A stretch of DNA of 41,710 nucleotides from Clostridia bacterium (lineage in GTDB: Bacteria; Bacillota; Clostridia; Oscillospirales; CAG-272). Made by a program: the position numbers and the translations under genes. The stretch's first letter is position 1, and the number at the start of each line of letters is the position of its first letter. Positions 1 through 7,188 of this stretch are shown here, piece by piece. The stretch lies in contig JAFUQP010000009.1 of the NCBI GenBank assembly GCA_017472305.1, positions 1-41,710 on the forward strand, written 5' to 3'. The notes beneath the pieces are model-generated. The model was not told the origin of the DNA, ran no database searches, and worked only from the letters and a program-made list of their open reading frames with translations.

Positions 1-246
1 GGCGATAAATTTTCGTGCCTTTTACCGCACCCCGCCTCGTAAAGTCCGCACTTGACTTCGGCAAGCTGCGGCAAAATTCTCTAAAAATTTCTTCGCCGTA
101 TGGTGCACAGCAGTTTTGAGTGAGCGGATTTTTTCATAGACGAATCGATTTTTTTGAAGAATATGCGGATATTTAAGAAAAAATCGGTGAAGTATATGGG
201 AAAATCCGCCATTCAAAACCTTGTGCGTTCGATTCCGCTACGGCTA
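1..246 (-). repeat. Structured dispersed repeat, copy 1 (left-truncated)
   Basis: Bases 1-53 are the exact reverse complement of 7094-7146. Bases 113-219 form a long interrupted hairpin: GCGGATTTT (124-132) pairs with AAAATCCGC (201-209), CGATTTTTT (146-154) with AAAAAATCG (178-186), and AATAT-gcgg-ATATT (160-173) is the tip. The outer arms GTTTTGA/TCAAAAC (113-119 and 213-219) pair with one end mismatch-free core. Its right terminus, GTTCGATTCCGCTACGGCTA (227-246), nearly matches the terminus of copy 2 at 7160-7179. Relative to copy 2 it is inverted. About 33 bp of the other end should lie left of the window. No open reading frame in it looks real. Whether it acts as RNA or as a DNA element is not known. 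Confidence 0.8.
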
Positions 247-363
247 TCCATTTCAGTATACACAATTCCGATGCGTTTGTCAATACCAAAGTCCCCTTTA
301 TTGGACAAATCGCCATTTGTTTTGCAAGGCATAGTTTACTTTACAACGTCCCGTACGGCGGAC

Positions 364-396
364 AAAAAATGCCTTGGAAACCCAAGGCATTTTTAG
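364..396 (-). terminator. Rho-independent terminator of gdhA
   Basis: A perfect 10-bp stem (AATGCCTTGG at 368-377 with CCAAGGCATT at 382-391) is flanked by A and T runs, so on the minus strand it ends in a T tract just past the gdhA stop codon. It could also stop rightward transcripts. Bases 247-363 hold nothing else that I recognise. Confidence 0.9.
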
Positions 397-418
397 ATAT
401 TTGGAATTTATACCGAAA

Positions 419-1768
419 TTAAACCACACCCTGCGCGAGCATTGCATCAGCTACCTTAAGGAAGCCTGCAATGTTAGCACCTGCTACAAGGTTGCCCTCC
501 ATGCCGTACTTCTTTGCAGCGGCAACGGAACTTTCGTAGATGTTCTTCATAATGGTCTGAAGCTTTGCATCAACCTCTTCTGCCGACCAGCTGTAGCGCA
601 TAGAGTTCTGCGACATCTCAAGGCCCGAAACCGCAACGCCGCCTGCGTTAACCGCCTTAGAGGGAGCTACGACTACGCCGTTCTGCATAAGGTATGCAAC
701 TGCCTCGTTTGTGGTGGGCATATTCGAAACCTCAACGTAATACTTGACACCGTTTGCAACAATCTTCTTTGCATCCTCCATGCCAACCTCGTTCTGAGTA
801 GCACAGGGCATAATAACGTCAACCTTAACGCCCCATGGCTTCTCTCCCTTGAAGAAGGGAACGCCGAACTTATCAGCATAGTCCTCAACTCTGTTACGGC
901 AGGATGCGCGCATCTCAAGAAGGAAGTCAACCTTCTCCTGAGTGGAGATACCGTCCTTATCGTAGATATATCCGTCGGGACCGGAAATGGTAACAACCTT
1001 ACCGCCGAGCTGGTTAATCTTCTGCACGGTACCCCATGCAACGTTACCGAAGCCCGAGATAGCGAAGGTCTTGCCCTCTACAGACTCACCGAAGGACTTA
1101 AGCATCTCAACGGTGTAATAAACCGCGCCAAAGCCTGTTGCCTCGGGACGGATAAGCGAGCCACCGTAGGGTCTGCCCTTGCCGGTAAGAACGCCTGTGA
1201 ACTCGTTTCTGATTCTCTTGTACTGACCGTAAAGGTAGCCAATCTCTCTTGCGCCTACGCCGATATCTCCTGCGGGAACGTCGGTATCAGCACCGATGTA
1301 CTTGCAAAGCTCGGTCATAAAGCTCTGGCAGAAGCGCATAACCTCCGCGTCGCTCTTGCCCTTGGGGTCGAAGTCGGAGCCGCCCTTACCGCCGCCCATA
1401 GGAAGGCTTGTAAGAGAGTTCTTGAAGGTCTGCTCGAAGCCGAGGAACTTAATGATGCTCTCGTTAACCGAGGGGTGGAAGCGAAGACCGCCCTTGTAAG
1501 GACCTATCGCGCTGTTGAACTGAATACGGAAGCCGCGGTTAACCATAACCTTGCCGTCATCGGCAACCCACGGAACGCGGAACTTGATAATTCTCTCGGG
1601 CTCAACCATACGCTCAACGACACCCGAGGTAATATACTCGGGGCTCTGCTCGAGAACGGGCTCGATAGACTCGAGAACCTCACGTACGGTCTGATGGAAC
1701 TCGGACTCGCCGGGGTTTCTCTTTATAACGGTTTCCATTAAATCGTTAAGATACTGGGACTTGAACAT
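419..1768 (-). CDS. gdhA: NADP-type glutamate dehydrogenase
   Basis: Catalyses reductive amination of 2-oxoglutarate to glutamate, the ammonium-assimilation route. The 449 residues match the usual length of the hexameric bacterial/fungal GDH family. The substrate-binding segment with GGLRFHPSVN and PMGGGKGGSDFDPKGKS lies at about residues 90-137. The Rossmann-fold nucleotide site follows (ISGFGNVAWGTVQK), and the C-terminal part has VEVSNMPTTNEA. Cofactor preference for NADP is inferred from overall similarity to the anabolic subfamily. A promoter with TTGATT and TATATT sits upstream at 1802-1830 and the start has the ribosome site AGGAGA. It is transcribed alone, ending in the hairpin at 364-396. 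A long open frame on the opposite strand is only a shadow. Confidence 0.96.
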   Translation of the reverse strand: MFKSQYLNDLMETVIKRNPGESEFHQTVREVLESIEPVLEQSPEYITSGVVERMVEPERIIKFRVPWVADDGKVMVNRGFRIQFNSAIGPYKGGLRFHPSVNESIIKFLGFEQTFKNSLTSLPMGGGKGGSDFDPKGKSDAEVMRFCQSFMTELCKYIGADTDVPAGDIGVGAREIGYLYGQYKRIRNEFTGVLTGKGRPYGGSLIRPEATGFGAVYYTVEMLKSFGESVEGKTFAISGFGNVAWGTVQKINQLGGKVVTISGPDGYIYDKDGISTQEKVDFLLEMRASCRNRVEDYADKFGVPFFKGEKPWGVKVDVIMPCATQNEVGMEDAKKIVANGVKYYVEVSNMPTTNEAVAYLMQNGVVVAPSKAVNAGGVAVSGLEMSQNSMRYSWSAEEVDAKLQTIMKNIYESSVAAAKKYGMEGNLVAGANIAGFLKVADAMLAQGVV

Positions 1769-1801
1769 AACTTTTTCTCCTAAAAATAAATTGGCATTTT
1801 A

Positions 1802-1830
1802 AATATATCACAAATTGAAAATAAAATCAA
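1802..1830 (-). promoter_or_regulatory. Sigma-A-type promoter of gdhA
   Basis: On the minus strand, TTGATT (1825-1830) and TATATT (1802-1807) are separated by 17 bp, with gdhA starting about 30 bp downstream. Confidence 0.7.
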
Positions 1831-1960
1831 TAGCTTTTGCAGGATTTTCTCACATTTCTTGCAAATTTTATTTCCAAAACGCCAAATCGGTGCATTTTTA
1901 TTTAAATTTTGACAAAAATTTATCAAAAATTGTCGGACGGGGATAAAACAGAGGTCGAAA

Positions 1961-3403
1961 ATGAAGCACACGGATAACCAAACCAAAAACAGGAGAGAGG
2001 GGCGCGCGGCGCTCGTTACACCAGCCAGAGCAAGCCTCGTTTACACTCTTTCAAGCCTTGTCGGCAAGTCCTCGTCGGTTTTCACTCTACCGCTTTTCAC
2101 AAGAATTCTCTCACCCGAGGAGCTGGGGCTATACACTCTTTATATGTCGGTGCTTGGGCTATGCTCGGTCACCCTCTCCGTTTGGTACTCGGGTAACGCC
2201 ACTTACAAGGGGATTATCTCATTCAAGGCACGCGAGTGGGAATACATTTCGTCGAGCTTTGGGCTTTATATCGTATTTTCACTTCTTACTTTGCTCGGAC
2301 TTTTTCTTTTCCGCTTTGCACTCGGTATAAGCCTTGCCTTCGTATTCCTTATATACCTTCAGCTACTTCTTGACGGGGCTGTGGGCCTTTATCTCACCTC
2401 GCTTCGCTCAAGATACGAATACAGGCTCTCCACAGTCCTGACGCTTATGCTCGCTCTTCTGCCTCCTCTCGTCTCGATAATTCTTATCCGTGTCTTTTCC
2501 TTCGGGATATACGGCAGAATATTCGGACTGCTTTCGGTAAGCCTTGCTGTTGGCATACCTATTATTATACTGCTCTTAGGTCGCTCACCTAAAATCTACG
2601 ACAGAGAGCTTTGGCGCTTTTCCCTCTCGCACGCCCTGCCGCTTTTGCCGCAGGGAATATCCTCCGCCCTCTCGCACGAGTGCGACAAGCTCGTTATCTC
2701 CGCCTCTCTCGGCGCGGCGGCGCTTGCGAAATATTCGGTAGCTCATTCGCTTGGCGGCTCTCTCTCATTTCTTACGGTGGGAGCAGGCTACGCGCTCTCG
2801 CCCTGGATAATGCGAAAGCTTGCCTCAAATGACACGGGGAGAGCCTCTCGAGTATCGGTGCTTCTTTTACGAATTATGGGGGCGGCTACAGTATTTCTCG
2901 TCGCACTCTCGCCAGAGCTTATGCGCCTGCTCGCCCCACGTGGGTATTCCGTAGCAACAGTCGCGGTTCTACCTATCGCGCTCTCGGTTATTCCGTCCTT
3001 CTTCTCGTCAAACGCCTCGTCGGCAATAGTCCACCGCGGAAGGTCCGGAGCTGTGACTCTATCATCTCTTACGGGTGCCGCGGTAAACGTTTTACTCTCG
3101 TTTCTCCTTATACCGATACTTTCTTATCTCGGCGCGGGGCTGGCCCTGCTCTTTTCTCTCTCTGCATCTGCCTTTCTGACGGCAGTTATTATGAAGCGAG
3201 AGGAAATTCCCGAGCTAATCCCAAGAAAAGCGCTTGCCGTGACTTTAGCCTTCTCGGGTGCTCTCTCAGGTGTCGCACTGCTCCTATATAACTATGCGGC
3301 GGCAAGAATAATGCTGCTAATTCCGCCCGCGCTCACCGCCCTTTCCGCTTTGCTTTCTTTAAAGGAGCTTGTGCTTGAGAGAAAAGATGCAAAGCTTGCA
3401 TAG
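1961..3403 (+). CDS. Polysaccharide flippase-like membrane protein (MOP superfamily)
   Basis: A 480-residue, very hydrophobic protein with about 12-14 membrane segments, as in Wzx/RfbX or MurJ-like members of the multidrug/oligosaccharide-lipid/polysaccharide (MOP) exporter superfamily. The N-terminal stretch with VYTLSSLVGKSSSVFTLPLF followed by TRILSPEELGLYTLY is characteristic of polysaccharide biosynthesis proteins (PF01943/PF13440 types). It probably moves a lipid-linked glycan unit across the cytoplasmic membrane. The start is chosen for an AGAGG ribosome site 6 nt upstream. No glycosyltransferase genes are adjacent, so the substrate cannot be guessed. It converges on the ABC operon across a bidirectional terminator. 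Confidence 0.85.
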   Translation: MKHTDNQTKNRREGRAALVTPARASLVYTLSSLVGKSSSVFTLPLFTRILSPEELGLYTLYMSVLGLCSVTLSVWYSGNATYKGIISFKAREWEYISSSFGLYIVFSLLTLLGLFLFRFALGISLAFVFLIYLQLLLDGAVGLYLTSLRSRYEYRLSTVLTLMLALLPPLVSIILIRVFSFGIYGRIFGLLSVSLAVGIPIIILLLGRSPKIYDRELWRFSLSHALPLLPQGISSALSHECDKLVISASLGAAALAKYSVAHSLGGSLSFLTVGAGYALSPWIMRKLASNDTGRASRVSVLLLRIMGAATVFLVALSPELMRLLAPRGYSVATVAVLPIALSVIPSFFSSNASSAIVHRGRSGAVTLSSLTGAAVNVLLSFLLIPILSYLGAGLALLFSLSASAFLTAVIMKREEIPELIPRKALAVTLAFSGALSGVALLLYNYAAARIMLLIPPALTALSALLSLKELVLERKDAKLA

Positions 3404-3448
3404 AGGTCATAAAAAGGGGCTATCGCATTTAGGCGGAACCGAATAAAA

Positions 3449-3486
3449 AACGGCAGAAGCATTGTAAAAACAGTGTTTCTGCCGTT
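3449..3486. terminator. Bidirectional rho-independent terminator
   Basis: AACGGCAGAA (3449-3458) pairs with TTCTGCCGTT (3477-3486), and an inner CATTG/CAGTG stem extends it. A runs lie on the left and T-rich sequence on the right, serving the convergent flippase gene and ABC operon. Confidence 0.88.
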
Positions 3487-3533
3487 TCTTTATGGGGATT
3501 GCTCTCCGCCTTTAAGCTGCGCGGTTTTTCTCG

Positions 3534-4448
3534 CTACAGAACGACAGCATAGGCTGACACGGTAACGATAAAGAGAACGAGAGTTGCCGCGGCAAGCGAG
3601 GCAATAAGAATTAAGAGCCTTCTGTATTTTTTGCCAAACCTCGGCAAGAGGATAAGCGAGGTTATAAGCGAAGCAAGCGGTATCGCGCCAAATATGAAGG
3701 CGAGCACCGCAAGAAGGAGCATAACAAGAATTCCTTCGCCGAGCTGAGGAGCTATGGGGTCGTCCGATTTAAGCTTTTCGAGGAGCTCTGTATCGGTTAT
3801 CCGCCATACGGTCAGATTTCCGTGAAGCGGCGGAAGAAAGTCTTCCGAATCGGTGCCAATCAAGGAATAGTCAAGGAAATAGGCATCGCCATCTGAGGTA
3901 ATAATATATTCCCCCGCATCTCTTTCAAGAAGCCCGTCTGCGCTGACCTCTGTAACCGGCACGGCGCTGTAGCGAATATATTCCGACGCGGGTAGCGTCA
4001 CTCTCTCGGAAAGAAGCTCTGCCGCGCTCATCTCAACAATGCCGCCAAAGCTTCCGAACGTGGTATAAAGCCCCGAGCCTTCAGCAAGAAAGTCGGCAAT
4101 CCGCCCTTCACTTCCGACACGAAGGTAATATAGCGAGCGATAGCCGCCGTCAACGAAGGTGATATCGAGGTTGATTGCGATATCAGAAGAAAACACCTCA
4201 TAATAGTCAATCGCCTCAATTTGCTTATCGGATAGGGTGACGTCGGCATCAAGATATTCAAGTCCCGAAAGATACACCTCAGACTCATAGTAGTTAAAGA
4301 GCCTGTAGACCTCGCCCCTGTATTCCAGCTCGGTATAGTCCTCTGAGAGCGCGACTGTGTTATCATCAGCGGCACTCACCGACAGGGAAAGCGGTAACGC
4401 AAGGCAGAAAACAAGGACAAAAGCATACAAAAGTTTACATTTTCTCAT
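3534..4448 (-). CDS. Membrane protein of unknown function in ABC operon
   Basis: Not a recognised family. The 304 residues begin with a signal peptide or first membrane anchor (ALPLSLSVSA region, residues about 8-26). A mostly polar extracytoplasmic domain of about 200 residues follows, and two strongly hydrophobic segments lie near the C-terminus (about residues 240-265 and 280-302). It is the last gene of an operon with an ABC permease, whose stop codon lies 12 nt upstream. The ATG at 4448 is preferred over an upstream GTG because GGGGGTG is placed 6 nt before it. From context it may be an accessory or sensing subunit of the ABC system, which is inference only. Confidence 0.75.
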   Translation of the reverse strand: MRKCKLLYAFVLVFCLALPLSLSVSAADDNTVALSEDYTELEYRGEVYRLFNYYESEVYLSGLEYLDADVTLSDKQIEAIDYYEVFSSDIAINLDITFVDGGYRSLYYLRVGSEGRIADFLAEGSGLYTTFGSFGGIVEMSAAELLSERVTLPASEYIRYSAVPVTEVSADGLLERDAGEYIITSDGDAYFLDYSLIGTDSEDFLPPLHGNLTVWRITDTELLEKLKSDDPIAPQLGEGILVMLLLAVLAFIFGAIPLASLITSLILLPRFGKKYRRLLILIASLAAATLVLFIVTVSAYAVVL

Positions 4449-4460
4449 ATTTCCCACCCC

Positions 4461-5264
4461 CTACGAAAGATTAAGGTGTTTGTCGAGTATACGGTATTCT
4501 GCGGTATACGCGACAGCGCAGAGCATAAAAAGCAGCAGGTCAACAGTCAGAAGCATAAGTGCTGATAGCCAATCCTGTACTACCGCATCTAACCCTGCAA
4601 GCATATCGATAATACTCCTTGAGCCAAAGCCGAAGGCGAAGCTGAACAGCATACTCAGTGCCCCCGAAAGCAGGTACGCGACGATAACTCCGATAATAAT
4701 CCTATGCTTTTTCTTAAGCATCGAGGAGAGCGAAATAAAGATAAAAACTAAAAGCGTTACAAGCACCGCAGCGGCAAAAACGAGAGTCACCCCTTCGACA
4801 AAATATATCACCGAGAGAAGCGGACTTCTCGGGTCCTGTACCGTCGTACCGCCCGAGCTTTCAAAGCCCTCGCCTATTGCTATCATAATAACAATATCGA
4901 TAAACAGAATTACCGTAGATACCGAGAACACAGCAATACCCGAGATAAGCTTCGAGAGAAGAAGCTCCGACTTCTTGACGGGGAGCGTGAAGGTAAGATA
5001 GCCTTCGTCGGTATAGAAATTCTGATTAAATCTGTAAAAGATAAATACCGCCGAGGCAAGGGCGAACGCCGACAGCACCAGAACGGCTATCATTATGCCG
5101 ATTACACCGAGGGCTATAAGGTCGCCGCCAAGTCCCGATACGCTGTTATTGATAAGCTTTATTGAAAAGCCGCCGATAAACGCACCTCCAAGCGATGCTA
5201 CGGCAAGTATCCACAGGTATCTCATTACGTAGCGAAGGTCGTATTTAATAAGCTTACCTAGCAT
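4461..5264 (-). CDS. ABC transporter permease (ABC-2 like)
   Basis: A 267-residue integral membrane protein with about six hydrophobic segments. It begins MLGKLIKYDLRYVMRYLW, a form typical of ABC-2 type permeases in Bacillota. The hydrophilic segment FNQNFYTDEGYLTFTLPVKK, with conserved TLPV near residue 90, is typical of membrane-spanning permeases next to BcrA/YtrB-like ATPases. It overlaps the ATPase gene by 11 nt, showing tight translational coupling. The start at 5264 is selected because the longer upstream extension runs into the ATPase coding sequence. Likely substrates are peptides or antibiotics, but nothing in the sequence proves this. Confidence 0.85.
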   Translation of the reverse strand: MLGKLIKYDLRYVMRYLWILAVASLGGAFIGGFSIKLINNSVSGLGGDLIALGVIGIMIAVLVLSAFALASAVFIFYRFNQNFYTDEGYLTFTLPVKKSELLLSKLISGIAVFSVSTVILFIDIVIMIAIGEGFESSGGTTVQDPRSPLLSVIYFVEGVTLVFAAAVLVTLLVFIFISLSSMLKKKHRIIIGVIVAYLLSGALSMLFSFAFGFGSRSIIDMLAGLDAVVQDWLSALMLLTVDLLLFMLCAVAYTAEYRILDKHLNLS

Positions 5265-5961
5265 TTCTGAACACCTCCCTGAAGGATTCGTCAAGCGTCA
5301 TTCCCGATTCCTCTCTAGCCGCCTTGACGTCGCCCGAGGCGATTATCTTACCGTTTTGCGATAAGAACACGTAATCGTCGAGTATCTCCTCTACGTCGGA
5401 AATAAGGTGGGTTGTAATAACCACCGTCGCACCCTCGTAGTACGAGGAAATTATCGTTGAGAGTATATATTCGCGCGCGGCGGGGTCAACTCCCGCTATC
5501 GGCTCGTCAAGCAGATAAAGCTTTGCCCTGCGTGACATAACGAGGATAAGCTGCACCTTTTCCTTTGTTCCCTTTGATAGCGTTTTCAGCTTTGCCTTCA
5601 TATCAATGCCGAGGCGCGAGCAAAGCTCCTCAGCACGGGCGCGGTCAAAGTCCAGATAGAAATCCGCAAAGAAGTCGAACAGCTCCGACACCCTCATCTG
5701 CGGATTGAAGTACGGTCTTTCGGGAAGGTAGGAAATCAGCGCCTTGCTCGCCTCGCCGACAGGCTCGCCGCCGACAAAAATCTCGCCCGAGTTCGGGACG
5801 AGCAGCCCCGCAACAAGCTTCATCAGAGTGGATTTGCCGCAGCCGTTAGGACCAAGCAGCCCAACGATTCTGCCCTCAGGCAACGTAAGGTTGAAGTCCT
5901 CAAGGACGTATTTCCCCCTCTTGTATGCTTTAGAGAGCGACTTGCATTCGAGTATATTCAT
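5254..5961 (-). CDS. ABC transporter ATP-binding protein
   Basis: A 235-residue ATPase that powers the adjacent permease. The Walker A motif is GLLGPNGCGKSTLMK (about residues 31-45), the signature is LSKGTKEKVQ, Walker B is LYLLDEPIAGVDP and the switch histidine lies in TTHLISDVEE. This is the BcrA/YtrB-type exporter ATPase layout. The ATG at 5961 is chosen because AGGGG lies 7 nt upstream; an ATG two codons earlier is too close to that ribosome site. It is the first gene of a three-gene operon read leftward from the promoter at 5996-6024. No GntR-type regulator is adjacent. Confidence 0.93.
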   Translation of the reverse strand: MNILECKSLSKAYKRGKYVLEDFNLTLPEGRIVGLLGPNGCGKSTLMKLVAGLLVPNSGEIFVGGEPVGEASKALISYLPERPYFNPQMRVSELFDFFADFYLDFDRARAEELCSRLGIDMKAKLKTLSKGTKEKVQLILVMSRRAKLYLLDEPIAGVDPAAREYILSTIISSYYEGATVVITTHLISDVEEILDDYVFLSQNGKIIASGDVKAAREESGMTLDESFREVFRNAR

Positions 5962-5995
5962 AGGCATTCCCCTTTCATTCGGTATTTCTATTTTA

Positions 5996-6024
5996 ATAAT
6001 ACAGTATAACAGTGGGTAAGTCAA
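5996..6024 (-). promoter_or_regulatory. Sigma-A-type promoter of ABC operon
   Basis: On the minus strand TTGACT (6019-6024) and TATTAT (5996-6001) are spaced by 17 bp, about 30 bp before the ATPase start. Confidence 0.78.
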
Positions 6025-6064
6025 TAATATACTGAATATTTTTACAATTATTAATATTTTTGGA

Positions 6065-6104
6065 GTATTTAAAAATAAAATCACCGCCAATAGCTTGACG
6101 GTGA
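6065..6104 (-). terminator. Terminator of catalase-like gene
   Basis: A 10-bp stem (6081-6090 with 6095-6104) with loop TAGC is followed on the minus strand by a T-rich tail at 6065-6080, 12 nt past the stop codon. Confidence 0.88.
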
Positions 6105-6115
6105 CCTTTGGTTAT

Positions 6116-6778
6116 TCAGTTAAACGACGGCGCGTGAGTTTCGCCCGTGGCAAAGGTATTGGGGCCGGGCTCTGACATCGAGAAATACATCTTTGCCGCC
6201 TTGGTTGTACCGAAATCGCGGTTGGAGCCCGTTTTCTGCACCTTGTTGAAGGCATCGCGGAACATCTGATTGTGCGCTTCCTCACGGTTGAGAAGAAAAT
6301 CAATGGTTTCTCTTACCTTCTTGTCATCTATCTGACGGTAAAGGTATTCGTATACCACCTTTGCTCTCTGCTCAGACGCGATATTTGAGAGCAAATCGGC
6401 ACACAGGTCTCCTGTGACTGTAACATAATCCGCCGTCCAAGAATATCCCGAGGAATTGATTAGTCCCGGGTTGAGGCCGAGCAGAACGTGTGTCTGTACC
6501 TCGCCTGCCTGCACCTTGTTTGCATCTACGTCGTGACCGTTAAGCAGATTGATTGTTTGCGCTACCATCTCCATATGACCCAGCTCCTCGGCAGCTATGT
6601 CGAGGAAAAGGTCCTTGATTTCGGGGTCTTTAATGCGAAAGCTCTGCGACATATATTGCATTGCCGCCTTAAGCTCACCGTTGCCGCCTCCAAGCTGCTC
6701 CTGAAGGAGAACGGCATACTGCGGATTAGGTCTTTCTACCTCTACGGGATGGAATAGCATTTTTTCGTGTTTGAACAT
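6116..6778 (-). CDS. Manganese catalase / CotJC-family protein
   Basis: A 220-residue four-helix-bundle protein of the manganese catalase family (PF05067), which includes the spore coat protein CotJC. Di-metal ligands fit the pattern: LLQEQLGGGNGE (about residues 21-32), AAEELGHMEM (about 62-71), SEQRAKVVYEYLYR and NREEAHNQMF. The length lies between CotJC (about 190) and full catalases (about 270-300). The start is set by GGAGG 6 nt before the ATG at 6778. It is monocistronic, with no cotJA or cotJB next to it. A role in peroxide detoxification is more economical than a coat role, but the sequence alone does not decide. No consensus sigma-A promoter was found upstream. Confidence 0.85.
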   Translation of the reverse strand: MFKHEKMLFHPVEVERPNPQYAVLLQEQLGGGNGELKAAMQYMSQSFRIKDPEIKDLFLDIAAEELGHMEMVAQTINLLNGHDVDANKVQAGEVQTHVLLGLNPGLINSSGYSWTADYVTVTGDLCADLLSNIASEQRAKVVYEYLYRQIDDKKVRETIDFLLNREEAHNQMFRDAFNKVQKTGSNRDFGTTKAAKMYFSMSEPGPNTFATGETHAPSFN

Positions 6779-6903
6779 ATATACCTCCGTTTTTTGGTGT
6801 TCGCAATTATTATTTCCCAAAGTAAGGCAAAATAATTGAGTGTCTGCAAAAAAACAGTAGGTAAAAGAAACAAAAAGCGGGTAGGAGCACAGAGCTGTGC
6901 CTC

Positions 6904-7179
6904 TAGCCAATGCCAACCTAAATCGAACCCGTTTTAAGAGGCGTATTTTCCGCGATAATGCGCCGAAAAGCTTCGTAATATCCGCATATTACTTCACCTT
7001 TTTGGCTTTTCTCGCGAAAAATTCGTCCTCTTAAAATAATTCTTACCTAAAGTGCCGAAAATTTGATGATATTTTTTGAAAGGGAGCGAAGCCAAGTGCG
7101 GACTTTACGAGGCGGGGTGCGGTAAAAGGCACGAAAATTTATCGCCGTAGGGCTTATGTGTTCGACTCCGCCACGGCTA
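6904..7179 (+). repeat. Structured dispersed repeat, copy 2 (complete)
   Basis: This 276-bp intergenic element starts with TAGCC and AATCGAAC (6904-6928). It contains a 105-nt interrupted hairpin (6932-7036; outer arms TTTTAAGAGG and CCTCTTAAAA, tip GTAATAT-ccgc-ATATTAC). It then has the 53-bp block identical to bases 1-53 (7094-7146) and ends with GTTCGACTCCGCCACGGCTA (7160-7179). That end resembles, in inverted form, the start expected from copy 1. The element lies between the catalase gene and the MATE stop codon, ending 10 bp short of it. Nothing in it looks protein-coding. A MITE-like element and a structured RNA are both possible. Confidence 0.8.
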
Positions 7180-7188
7180 GCCGTTTTT

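Noticed and set aside
374-1741. A 455-codon open frame on the plus strand
   Set aside because: It is the antisense shadow of gdhA, whose protein is unmistakable; the shadow has no ribosome site or family resemblance.
3404-3448. Possible small gene or promoter between flippase and terminator
   Set aside because: No start codon with a ribosome site and no -35/-10 pair; only the terminator is supported.
6779-6903. Sigma-A promoter for the catalase-like gene
   Set aside because: No TTGACA-like and TATAAT-like boxes with proper spacing were found; a different sigma factor is possible, but I cannot support one.
1-7179. Composite transposon bounded by the two inverted repeat copies
   Set aside because: No transposase lies between them, the genes inside look like ordinary chromosomal genes, and the copies are diverged outside the 53-bp block. 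Two independent copies are simpler.
7155-7182. tRNA-like 3' end (GTTCGACTCC)
   Set aside because: The T-loop-like string lacks a pairing T stem and acceptor stem, and no anticodon or D arm can be found upstream. It is the terminus of the repeat.
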